DNA of 18,128 bases from Gammaproteobacteria bacterium (GTDB lineage: Bacteria > Pseudomonadota > Gammaproteobacteria > Pseudomonadales > Litorivicinaceae): positions 1 through 18,128 of the forward strand of contig PBDH01000002.1 in the NCBI GenBank assembly GCA_002717305.1, read 5' to 3'. This document shows positions 1 through 7,492 of the stretch, piece by piece. Position numbers and translations under genes: made by a program. Below the pieces are notes generated by a model, which did no database searches, was not told the DNA's origin, and saw nothing but the letters and a program-made list of their open reading frames with translations. Within the stretch, counting starts at the first letter, position 1; every line of letters starts with the position of its first letter.

Positions 1-19
1 CTATCAAGAAGTCCAAACC

Positions 20-3000
20 ATGACGAGACTTTCAAGTGTACTGCAGCTAGGCAGCTTTCTCTCATTGTGCCTAGTTGTTCCAACCTTCGCCTATTCAAAC
101 GATTGGACGAAGCGCTCATATCAAGCCTTTGGGCTGGCCGACAAAGGCCATGATCTTACGACGGAGACCAAGGTTGATGGAACCCGGATCATTCGCACGA
201 CAGGGTCCGACCCTTACCTCGGTACGGTTGGCTTGGCGGAAAAGATCGATCCCTTTACCGCCTATCGGGTCATGTTCCAGTACCGCAACTCGATCGATCT
301 CAAGAATTTCCAGGTACTCTACCAGACCCCGGGCGGGCTTCGGCACCTCAATCAAGAGATGCCCTCCTCGGCGGACTGGCGTTGGCACTCCTTCGAGCTC
401 GCAAAAGGCGAAGGAGGACTGAGGGAGAGGGTTGAATGGCTGCGTTTTGACTTCGGCGAAGAAGCCGGACGAAAGTATCTCCTCAGGGATATGCGCTTGA
501 TTAAGGCGAAGCCCGAATTCGACCTCGATTCGCTTGACCACCTTCCTTTTTCACTCAAGGAAAAAGGGCACCAGGCAACCGTGAAAGCTCTTGCCGAGGG
601 CGGATGGTCGATCTCGACCCAAGGCGATGATCCGTTCGTCATGACCACGGGGTTTGCGGAGGCCCATCAACCGGACACACCATACGTTCTGGCCTTCGAA
701 TATCAGGCTCCCCCCCAATCGACTCCGCTTGTTGTTTACTTCCTCTCCGAATCAGGCGTTCGGAATCAAACCCTGGACACTTCTCCTACGAATGGATGGA
801 GGTGGCACCTGCACGATTTCACAGTCGGTGGGCAAGGATTGGAAGAGCGATTGAAGTGGGTGCGGATCGACTTCGGCACCGACCCCGATCTGACCTATCG
901 CATTCGGAATTGTCGGCTGATACCGGCAACCCGTGAATTACGCCAGCGTGTCAAACTGGGCCAAAACTTCGATCAACTTTCCCGCTTCGGCATTAATCTG
1001 GAAAAGGTCAAACCGCAGCAGGCTGCAATCGAGACTGTAAGAAAAAGAGACAAACACGGGATCGTGGTAACGCTCAGCGCTTACCGCCATCTGGATCTCG
1101 ATGCCGAAACCAAACGGCTGGCCAACGAGCCTTCCGCCAGTCCTCCCGTTCCCTTGGGTCCTCGGATCGTAGCCGGTGAAGGCGAGCACACGGACAACCA
1201 TACCATAGTTCGAATTCTTTCGCCCTATCAGGTATGCGAAACTCAATTTCTCGCCTACCCTCCCGAGATCCGAGGAGGCGTCGGCGTGGAGACGGGAGTC
1301 GATGGAAAAGGAGAGACTTTCATCCTCTCCTACCCTCTTATTTCCGCACGGGCTCGCGAAATACGCCTGTTTTCCCCAAGCGGTGGATCCAGAGGGGCCA
1401 TCGAGGGTCCGAAGGAATTAGTGCCGCCCTACGTTGTCTCCGTGGGCGACTATCGCCCCGAACTGAAAGGAGAAGAGATTGCCATCACCTCACGGTATGC
1501 ATCGACCTCCAAGCCTTCGGTCTACCTTTTATCGCTTACCGGCAAAGTGTTGAAAGTCTTTCAGGTTCCAGGCAAAAACAAGGAAAACTACCAACGCGAA
1601 TTCAAGCTTTTCACCAAGACAGGCGGGAAGGTGGATCAGCTTTTCGTACAAAACCTCACGGCCAAGCGGGCTTTCAGGCTCCTGCCCAAAGAAGACGCGA
1701 CTACGGTAGACTTTCATGCCTCAGCCATCGGGTCACGTCTGTTCGATACCGCCTATTCCGACCGTGACTTCAACCTCGGAGGACCGCAACGCTTGGTATC
1801 CACCTTGTATCCATGGAAGAAGGGAAATTTGCAACCCGCTCTCGATGCCGGACGGATGGAAAACGTTTTCTGGTTTGATCCTCAGGAAGTCCACAACGAT
1901 AGCTGGGCCACTTGGGGTGAATTCAAAGACGGTCGTTACGTAAAAAACAGCCTCTACAACTTTCTCGGTGCCGCTCAGTACTGGTCTCCACTCGTTCAGG
2001 CAGGAAAGATAGAAGACCGAAGTTACGAGGAATGGATTGAGGGAATCGACTGGAACCGTAGGGCCTTCGGAGGTAAACACCGCAAATCGACTGATGACTA
2101 TGCAAAAGGAAGTCCAACCGTTTGGAATGCCTGCTTCACTCATCGTTGGAGCATTGGCCCGTCCAAAGCCCTGACTCAACAACTTGATCCGGCGACCTCC
2201 CTCCCCCTCTATCTGCTTTTGGACCGCAAGAACGAACCCACCGGCGGCGGTTATTTCAAAAAGCGACTCTTCGACTACGGCACGCAGAACTTCGAACAGG
2301 AATCAATCGATCGATATTACACCTACGGGCAACGCGCCCTCTACCGAAAGCTTGCCCCTCACTATCGAGCGCAACCGGAAATGACCGTAGCCGTAGAACC
2401 GAATCACGAGAACGAGATCGTTTCGGGACGCAATTCAGTTGGCGATTACAACCCGAAGAGCTTGGAGGGTTTCTACAAATATCTCCTTACGCTTTACGAG
2501 GATCTCGACACGATCAACGAGAAAATGGGAACAAGTTTTGACAAAGAATTCTTCGATGCTCCCCGAGGATTGTTGCGAGGGGATTGGGATCGCTACGATA
2601 TGGACAACCGCTATTTCCGCGAATGGGTCGAATACAATCGGATCCAAATTTACCGGCGAGTGGGTTCCAGTTATCGGGAAGCCCTTCTCGCGGGGTTTCC
2701 GCCCGAACTAATCAAGAGCCATCAGATCCCCAGCTCTTACGTCTTTGGGTCGATCGTGGGAATATCCGAACGCGATATCCGAATCTCCCCTATTGACTGG
2801 CTACTCACGACGGGTGCGGGCTTTGGGTTCTCCCGCTACGGAACCTATTACGACCGCAAATACAACATAGGCCAGGGAGCGCATAGTTCAGGGTATGACG
2901 GCATGCTGGTCGGCGAGTATGCCTCTCTCAATCCCAGCGAAGAAAAAGCTCTCGACCAGTTGCTCTATCTCCGGGACCGAGGCGTTTCGGCTCTTCACGT

Positions 3001-3679
3001 CATGTGGTGGCCCGAGGATCTGGACAAAGGCTTCAATGCCGCTCAAGCGGCTGCTTTGCGTCGAATGATCGCCGAACATGACGAACCAAAACCCGGACTC
3101 GCTGGAGGTATCTCTCAGGTCAGGGCTTGGCGGGGAGGAAAAGAACCCTTCGAAATCGCCAGTCTCGGAACCGGCCCCGAGCACACCGGGTTGCTCAAAA
3201 GCCTGCGTCAGAACGGATCCTTCGAAGGTTCCGTCTACGTTGTTCCCTTTCACGCCCACGTTGCAATCGAGACCTTGAGTTCAAAACCCTCCTTGGCGAT
3301 TGGCCCCAAACCCGTACAATTGGCGATGGCTCAAGAATTGCTCCAAGGAGCGGTTCTTGAAACGACCTTTCGGATGGGAAAAGGGCAAAACCCGGGTTCG
3401 CTTTCACTGAATCTGCTCCACGACGGGGTGGTCTTGAAGGATGCGGAAGTCTTGCTCGATCAACTCCGAGAAGGACAAGAAGTTCGCGTAATCCACAAAG
3501 TCCCTCTCATCCTGAACAAGCTTGCTCTTGAGATCTCGGCAATTTCGGGAGAAAGCAAGATCGAAGAACTGAAAGTGATTCGACACCAAGATAAGGCGAT
3601 CAACCTGACGCGCGGGATCATGGAAGGTCGACGGCACCAAGGCGGAGTGACCTTCGCTCTCTTGCCTGACTCTCCTTGA
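20..3679 (+). CDS. Large secreted GH-A-like (GH42-related) putative glycosidase with duplicated N-terminal lectin-like modules
   Basis: This 1219-residue protein begins with a Sec signal peptide (about residues 1-25, ending near TFAYS) and probably acts in the periplasm or outside the cell. Residues about 27-165 and 175-305 are two copies of one beta-rich module: a WRW motif recurs at 120-122 and 260-262, and a W-x-R-x-DFG motif starts at 140 and 280, an exact 140-residue offset. Such modules usually bind carbohydrate. Residues about 560-1070 resemble a clan GH-A barrel. A VEPNHENE stretch (Glu793, Glu797, Glu799) is followed by a segment like the GH42 Y-x-x-LD-x-x-N-x-x-x-GT-x-F pattern. A GEYA motif (Glu966) and MWW (995-997) come later. 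The acid/base and nucleophile assignments (one of Glu797/799, and Glu966) are inferred. The substrate is unknown. The gene converges on a DUF1080 gene. The ATG at 20 is chosen because the signal peptide follows directly. The family call is tentative. Confidence 0.6.
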   Translation: MTRLSSVLQLGSFLSLCLVVPTFAYSNDWTKRSYQAFGLADKGHDLTTETKVDGTRIIRTTGSDPYLGTVGLAEKIDPFTAYRVMFQYRNSIDLKNFQVLYQTPGGLRHLNQEMPSSADWRWHSFELAKGEGGLRERVEWLRFDFGEEAGRKYLLRDMRLIKAKPEFDLDSLDHLPFSLKEKGHQATVKALAEGGWSISTQGDDPFVMTTGFAEAHQPDTPYVLAFEYQAPPQSTPLVVYFLSESGVRNQTLDTSPTNGWRWHLHDFTVGGQGLEERLKWVRIDFGTDPDLTYRIRNCRLIPATRELRQRVKLGQNFDQLSRFGINLEKVKPQQAAIETVRKRDKHGIVVTLSAYRHLDLDAETKRLANEPSASPPVPLGPRIVAGEGEHTDNHTIVRILSPYQVCETQFLAYPPEIRGGVGVETGVDGKGETFILSYPLISARAREIRLFSPSGGSRGAIEGPKELVPPYVVSVGDYRPELKGEEIAITSRYASTSKPSVYLLSLTGKVLKVFQVPGKNKENYQREFKLFTKTGGKVDQLFVQNLTAKRAFRLLPKEDATTVDFHASAIGSRLFDTAYSDRDFNLGGPQRLVSTLYPWKKGNLQPALDAGRMENVFWFDPQEVHNDSWATWGEFKDGRYVKNSLYNFLGAAQYWSPLVQAGKIEDRSYEEWIEGIDWNRRAFGGKHRKSTDDYAKGSPTVWNACFTHRWSIGPSKALTQQLDPATSLPLYLLLDRKNEPTGGGYFKKRLFDYGTQNFEQESIDRYYTYGQRALYRKLAPHYRAQPEMTVAVEPNHENEIVSGRNSVGDYNPKSLEGFYKYLLTLYEDLDTINEKMGTSFDKEFFDAPRGLLRGDWDRYDMDNRYFREWVEYNRIQIYRRVGSSYREALLAGFPPELIKSHQIPSSYVFGSIVGISERDIRISPIDWLLTTGAGFGFSRYGTYYDRKYNIGQGAHSSGYDGMLVGEYASLNPSEEKALDQLLYLRDRGVSALHVMWWPEDLDKGFNAAQAAALRRMIAEHDEPKPGLAGGISQVRAWRGGKEPFEIASLGTGPEHTGLLKSLRQNGSFEGSVYVVPFHAHVAIETLSSKPSLAIGPKPVQLAMAQELLQGAVLETTFRMGKGQNPGSLSLNLLHDGVVLKDAEVLLDQLREGQEVRVIHKVPLILNKLALEISAISGESKIEELKVIRHQDKAINLTRGIMEGRRHQGGVTFALLPDSP

Positions 3680-3692
3680 GATCCAAGGGAAG

Positions 3693-3714
3693 GAAGTCTT
3701 CCTAGAGAGACTTC
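3693..3714. terminator. Possible hairpin between convergent genes
   Basis: GAAGTCT (3693-3699) and AGACTTC (3708-3714) form a perfect 7-bp stem with an 8-nt loop. It lies between the stop of the large glycosidase-like gene and the stop of the convergent DUF1080 gene, overlapping the latter. An overlapping alternative is AGGAAG/CTTCCT (3691-3703). There is no U-run on either side, so intrinsic termination is only a possibility. Confidence 0.3.
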
Positions 3715-4337
3715 ACCTTGATGTTTTTTACCAGAACGATGCTTCCGGGGTCATGGGCTTGAAGTCCGATGGTTCCTTTTGAAAGTTTCCTCTTTCCTTT
3801 TACTTCTTTGCCTTCCTCGTAAACCACTACGGTTTTGCCGTCCACTTTGGTTTCGACGCGGTTGCCCTTCACGATGATTTCATAATGAAACCATTCGTTG
3901 TCCTTGGCCGGAGCCTTTAAATTCTTCTTTACGATGTACACGCTCCCCGTTTTCACCGGATCTTTTTGGGTCTGATTGATCTGAGCCTCATGTCCGACCG
4001 GCCATCCCTTGTCCTGGTATTGGGTATGGAAAAAGATTCCACCATTGGACCCCGGCTTGGTCATCACTTCGGCCTTGAAATGAAAATCCTTCATGTCCTT
4101 GCCCTTGCCCGTGTAGTAGACCATGGAGGGCTTGCCATGGCATTTGATCGAACCGTCTTTGACGGAAATGCTTTCCGGGTTCCATTTGTCGATTTTCCAA
4201 TCGGTCAGGTCCTTGCCGTTGAACAAAAGTTTCCAACCATCCGCGTTTTCGGATTTGGACAAAGCATTATCGCCAGCCGTCAGAACGGTGGCAAAAGAGA
4301 AAAGGGCGAGAAGAACAGTAGGGACTAATTTTTTCAT
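3702..4337 (-). CDS. Secreted DUF1080 (3-keto-disaccharide hydrolase-like) protein
   Basis: This protein has a signal peptide (MKKLVPTVLLALFSFATVLTA) followed by a single DUF1080 domain, a concanavalin A/LamG-like beta sandwich. Family marks include LLFNGKDLTDWK near the mature N-terminus, a central GGIFFHTQY strand, and the closing GTIGLQAHDPGSIVLVKNIK strands. The family is greatly expanded in Planctomycetes and Verrucomicrobia. Some members hydrolyse 3-keto-glycosides and others may only bind sugar; which applies here cannot be seen. The start is placed at 4337 rather than the upstream in-frame ATG at 4355, because the signal peptide begins with MKK there. The mature domain, about 190 residues, is of normal length. 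The gene converges on the preceding glycosidase-like gene and diverges from the small secreted protein at 4546. Confidence 0.85.
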   Translation of the reverse strand: MKKLVPTVLLALFSFATVLTAGDNALSKSENADGWKLLFNGKDLTDWKIDKWNPESISVKDGSIKCHGKPSMVYYTGKGKDMKDFHFKAEVMTKPGSNGGIFFHTQYQDKGWPVGHEAQINQTQKDPVKTGSVYIVKKNLKAPAKDNEWFHYEIIVKGNRVETKVDGKTVVVYEEGKEVKGKRKLSKGTIGLQAHDPGSIVLVKNIKVKSL

Positions 4338-4545
4338 CCGAAACGGATATTCCAACTATCAAAGAAAAGCAACCGCCCTCTTGGGGATTCCCCATTTTTC
4401 AATGAGGAAGGGTATTTTCGAAATTCTATTCTCTTTGAACGACCCAAGTAATTGTTTTTCCTTGAATTGATGTTTTTAGGAAACAATTCTGTTCCTCAGG
4501 TCATTACTATCTGAAAGCCAAAAATCCGCCTAGTTAAACTTTGTC
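4338..4545. other. Divergent intergenic region, 208 bp
   Basis: This AT-rich spacer separates the divergently transcribed DUF1080 gene (-) and the small secreted-protein gene (+), so it should hold both promoters. No clear -35/-10 pair is visible. An imperfect inverted repeat with AGGAA/TTCCT ends lies near 4479-4497. Neither start has a recognisable Shine-Dalgarno sequence. Confidence 0.4.
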
Positions 4546-5067
4546 ATGAAAAGAGCACTCCTGTTCGCCTTATCCCTTATCCCGGCATTCTGCTTTGCTG
4601 AAAAGCAAGCCGAACTGTCCGAAGAAACCCAAAAGCAACTCGCGGACTTGGTTGCGACAAACGATTATGTCGCGGTCGTTGAAATCAACAAAGGTTCGTT
4701 CACCGGGGCATGCATGGTGCACGACAAAGTCAAGGTCGTGGCGTATCTCAAGGGGAAGCTAGGCACCACCGCTCTTTTCTCTTCGGTCAACGCAGACAAA
4801 AACGCTTTACCTCCGGCCATAAAACCACCAAAGAACCCGCTGCCGATTCTTACATCCGGAACCTATGTTGTTGTGGTTGAAGCTCACGAGATCATCCATT
4901 CATTTCCGGGTATCAAGGTTCCTTTCTTGGGAAGGATCGGAAAACCCAAGCCTTCCTTCAATTATTTCATCCAGCATAATGAAAAGTCCCATTGTGCTTG
5001 GGCCGTGGATTCGATGGAAGCGAATTACCTTCGCGAACTATTAAGGGAAAGACCCAAGACGGAATAG
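4546..5067 (+). CDS. Secreted protein of unknown function
   Basis: This 173-residue protein has a clear signal peptide (MKRALLFALSLIPAFCFA, cleavage about after residue 18). The mature part has alternating strands typical of a small beta-barrel. It includes a VAYLKGKLG segment and a later TSGTYVVVVEA segment, an order reminiscent of secreted OB-fold proteins in which a KG turn precedes a 'G-x-x-Y-V-V' strand. That resemblance is weak, and I do not recognise a named family. Two cysteines (near residues 56 and 150) could pair outside the cytoplasm. The gene stands alone, with the broken sigma-factor locus downstream. The ATG is supported by the signal peptide. Confidence 0.7.
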   Translation: MKRALLFALSLIPAFCFAEKQAELSEETQKQLADLVATNDYVAVVEINKGSFTGACMVHDKVKVVAYLKGKLGTTALFSSVNADKNALPPAIKPPKNPLPILTSGTYVVVVEAHEIIHSFPGIKVPFLGRIGKPKPSFNYFIQHNEKSHCAWAVDSMEANYLRELLRERPKTE

Positions 5068-5177
5068 TAGGTATGGATTTATCCATTTCCCTTCGTCAAT
5101 GAATCATTGCCGGCAGTCGAGTTAGGTCTTGATCAGAAAATTTTTGGAAACAAATTCTAACTCTGATTCATTACCTA

Positions 5178-5438
5178 ATGGTAAATAATCAGAAAAAAGA
5201 AAATGAAGGACCAACTCCCACCGAAGAGGTTCAGTTGCTCTTTGTGCGTAATGAGAATGCCATTCGGGCATTCATTCGGGCGTTACAGCCTTCGTTGTCG
5301 GATGCCGACGACGTTCTGAAGGAGACCTTTCTGACGGTTACGCGAAAGGCATCTAGTTTTGAAATCGGAACGAATTTTTCAAAGAACCGATCAAATTCGA
5401 CGGCTACTACTTCAAGCCTTCCGGCAAACCGGGATTAG
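5178..5438 (+). pseudogene. Truncated ECF sigma factor (5' fragment only)
   Basis: The first 66 or so residues match region 2 of Rhodopirellula/Verrucomicrobium-type ECF sigma factors. They contain VQLLFVRNENAIRAFIRALQ, then the acidic DADDVLKETF motif of region 2.2 and the FEIGTNF segment. In intact members GTNF is followed by an aromatic, arginine-rich region 2.4 and then region 4. Here homology stops at about 5378, and about 20 unrelated residues (SKNRSNS...) lead to a stop. With no region 4 it could not recognise a -35 element. The sequence right after the break reads, in another frame, as the end of an enolase-superfamily protein (next entry). This is best explained as a deletion or rearrangement scar rather than a functional 86-residue protein. 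Confidence 0.7.
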
Positions 5439-5488
5439 GGTACGAATACGATGAGAAATTCGTCGTGAGCCGGGAAAAGTTGGCGTAG
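5363..5488 (+). pseudogene. C-terminal remnant of an enolase-superfamily (mandelate racemase/muconate lactonizing-like) gene
   Basis: In a frame shifted by two from the sigma fragment, an open segment of 41 codons with no start reads NEFFKEPIKFDGYY, then KPSGKPGLGYEYDEKF, and ends in KLA at the TAG at 5486. The pattern E-P-(about 6)-G-x-x-x-x-P-x-(x)-PGLG-x-E-x-D-E is the usual C-terminal tail of enolase-superfamily sugar-acid dehydratases and racemases. Everything upstream, including the whole catalytic barrel, is missing and replaced by the sigma-factor fragment. Both readings are plausible across GAACGAATTTTTC (5369-5380 area), so the join has no obvious filler. The family call rests on the tail motif alone. 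Confidence 0.55.
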
Positions 5489-5513
5489 GCAGAAGTATGG
5501 TACGAATACTTTG

Positions 5514-5852
5514 GTGAAACCATATCTTCCGTTCACGATCTTAAGCCTGATGTTCTTAGGTTGTGCCGGAAGCCCCACAACCGTCATCAGTCCTTATTCA
5601 TGGGATGATCCATGCTGGAAGACTAAAAACTATCAAAATAGAACCCCGAATAGTGTAATGGTCACCGAAGGAGATCTAGTAAAAGACTACAAAGAAGTGG
5701 CTAGGATTTATACCGAAGGACGACCCAAGAATAAGGAGGAAGCCTTCAGTCTAATGAGAAGTAGGCTCGCCGAATTCGGAGCCGATGCCGTGATAAAAGT
5801 CCGGAAAAAGAAAAATAAGAATTTCGAAGGGATCGTTGTCCTTTTCGAATAG
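5514..5852 (+). CDS. Small putative lipoprotein
   Basis: This 112-residue protein has a hydrophobic leader ending in LMFLGCAG, which fits a signal peptidase II lipobox with the lipidated Cys at residue 17. It is probably membrane-anchored. The C-terminal half (KDYKEVARIYTEGRPKNKEE through LAEFGADAVIKVRKK to GIVVLFE) has the strand-helix-strand pattern of small lipoproteins in which a 'GADA-V/I' strand precedes a short terminal beta strand. No function is assigned. There is no ATG: the start is GTG at 5514 or the adjacent TTG at 5511, and GTG is preferred as the commoner start. The gene begins 25 bp after the enolase remnant and ends 2 bp before the convergent sulfatase stop. Confidence 0.65.
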   Translation: MKPYLPFTILSLMFLGCAGSPTTVISPYSWDDPCWKTKNYQNRTPNSVMVTEGDLVKDYKEVARIYTEGRPKNKEEAFSLMRSRLAEFGADAVIKVRKKKNKNFEGIVVLFE

Positions 5853-5854
5853 AG

Positions 5855-7210
5855 TTACTTCTTGGTTTTCTTCTTAATTGGTTTGTTCGGGGCTTCTTCC
5901 TTGGGCAACCACTTTTTGAACCGGCTCAGGTCTGAAACTGCGGCCAGGTTCTTCCATTCGTAGGGATCCTTTTTGTGGTCATAGTATTCCTCGGATCCGT
6001 CGGCATATCGAATGTACCTTTCGGTTGCCGTCCGCACGGAATGATTTCCTTTACCGTGGGTGGTGATTGCGGGATGTTTCCATTTAGATTTCGGGTTTCG
6101 TAAGAGAGCAGAGATGTCGTGACCGCTCACATGGTCAGGTTTTTTAACTCCTGTCAGCGAACATAGAGTGGGGTAAATGCTCATGGTGTCGACGGGCTGA
6201 CTGCATCTCGTTCCCGGCTTGGTAACGCCCGGAGCCACCCAAATCATCGGAATGCGGGTCGTTTCCTCCCAGAGGGCAAATTTTCTCCAATGCTGTTTTT
6301 CGCCAAGTGACCATCCGTGATCGCTCCAGAAAACGATGATGGTATTTTTCCGGTCGGGGCTTTTTTCAAAGGCATCGAGGATTCTGCCCACGTTCATGTC
6401 GGTATAGGCGCAGGTGGCGAGGTAGGATTGGATCGCGGCTTTCCAGCGCCCGCTTTTCAAAAACCTGGCATGGTCTGCCTGTGGATTGGCCATTTTAATT
6501 CCGGCCGGAGGAATGTCATCGAGATCATCTTCGATATGAGGCGGAAGTTTGATTTTATCGAGGGGAAAATCCTCGTAATATTTGCGGGGAGCCACAAAGG
6601 CCAAGTGGGGTTTGTAGAGCCCGCAGGCAATGAAGTAGGGCTTTTTACGCTTCTTGGAAAGTCGTTCAACGCAGTAATCAACCGAATGCCAGTCCACAAT
6701 GTCTTCATCCTTCAAATTCGGGAAGGTTTTCTCAACGTGGTAACCGTCGTACTTGTCGACTCCCCGACCGTTACCGGATAACTTAGCTTTGTCCATGTAA
6801 TCACTCCACTCCTCTTCCAAAACATCCATTTGGTGGTAAATCTTACCGGCCCCGGAAACATAGTATCCGGCTTGTAAAAACTGGGCGGACAACCCCTCCC
6901 CGGGCTTTTGATATTTCCGCCAGGCGTGTCCGTTTTTGTAGCATCCGCTTACCCATGGACGCCGGCCACTCATGAGAGCGCAACGCGAAGGTTCGCAGGC
7001 AGGTACTGCCGTGTGCGCGTTGGTAAAGGTTGTGCCCATGGCAGCCAAACGATCGATGTTCGGAGTCTTGGCCTGCGGGTTGCGCCCCAAGTGACTGACC
7101 CAGTGGTTCAGGTCATCGACTGCAATAAAGAGGATATTGGGACGATCGTCGGCAGAGACGATGGAGGTGGTTAAGATGGCAAAAAAGAGCGTCAGGAAGT
7201 TTCGTTTCAT
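5855..7210 (-). CDS. Secreted type I sulfatase, iduronate-2-sulfatase-like
   Basis: This 451-residue enzyme has a signal peptide (MKRNFLTLFFAILTTSIVSA). It carries the sulfatase metal ligands Asp32-Asp33 (VDDLN) and the formylglycine motif C72-E-P-S-R, in which Cys72 would be converted to formylglycine. Other marks are GAGKIYHQ (Lys/His of the active site) and SDHGWSLGEKQHWRKFALWE, the hallmark of the iduronate-2-sulfatase-like group (SulfAtlas S1_7 type). It likely removes an exo-sulfate, perhaps from a uronic acid, though the group has several activities. A lysine-rich tail (PIKKKTKK) ends the protein. The start is placed at 7210, where the signal peptide begins, rather than at the upstream ATG at 7243. 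Full length and all core motifs suggest it is active. It diverges from the metallohydrolase-sulfatase operon. Confidence 0.92.
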   Translation of the reverse strand: MKRNFLTLFFAILTTSIVSADDRPNILFIAVDDLNHWVSHLGRNPQAKTPNIDRLAAMGTTFTNAHTAVPACEPSRCALMSGRRPWVSGCYKNGHAWRKYQKPGEGLSAQFLQAGYYVSGAGKIYHQMDVLEEEWSDYMDKAKLSGNGRGVDKYDGYHVEKTFPNLKDEDIVDWHSVDYCVERLSKKRKKPYFIACGLYKPHLAFVAPRKYYEDFPLDKIKLPPHIEDDLDDIPPAGIKMANPQADHARFLKSGRWKAAIQSYLATCAYTDMNVGRILDAFEKSPDRKNTIIVFWSDHGWSLGEKQHWRKFALWEETTRIPMIWVAPGVTKPGTRCSQPVDTMSIYPTLCSLTGVKKPDHVSGHDISALLRNPKSKWKHPAITTHGKGNHSVRTATERYIRYADGSEEYYDHKKDPYEWKNLAAVSDLSRFKKWLPKEEAPNKPIKKKTKK

Positions 7211-7492
7211 AGTGAATATTTTTATGTATGTAATGTCCCTCAAATATAATTGTTACTTAAGTTCCTTAGATAAATAAACAAATATCCACCTTTAAAGCGT
7301 CAACTCGTATGACCGGATCAAATCAAATATCTTCTTGAGACACCCTTTTCGAACTGAAGAAGAGCCTCGCCGAAGAGAAAGAAAGGCAAACAGACGTTGC
7401 GAAGCCCCTATCGGATTCCCTATTGATCTTTCCTACGATTTGCCAAAAGAATCGTCACCCCCAAGGATTCCCACAACTTCCAATCCTATCTA
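7211..7492. other. Divergent intergenic region, 282 bp
   Basis: This region separates the iduronate-2-sulfatase-like gene (-) and the PHP-like/sulfatase operon (+). The part next to the minus-strand gene (about 7211-7285) is strongly AT-rich and includes AATTATATT on the minus strand, a possible -10, without a convincing -35. The middle (about 7355-7395) is purine-rich. No operator-like perfect palindrome or ORF is evident. Confidence 0.4.

Noticed and set aside
5439..5509. Direct repeat GGTACGAATAC (5439-5449 and 5499-5509) near the sigma/enolase scar, considered as a target-site duplication
   Set aside because: It is 11 bp flanking only about 50 bp with no mobile-element sequence between, and one copy is part of the enolase-like coding tail; chance is more likely.
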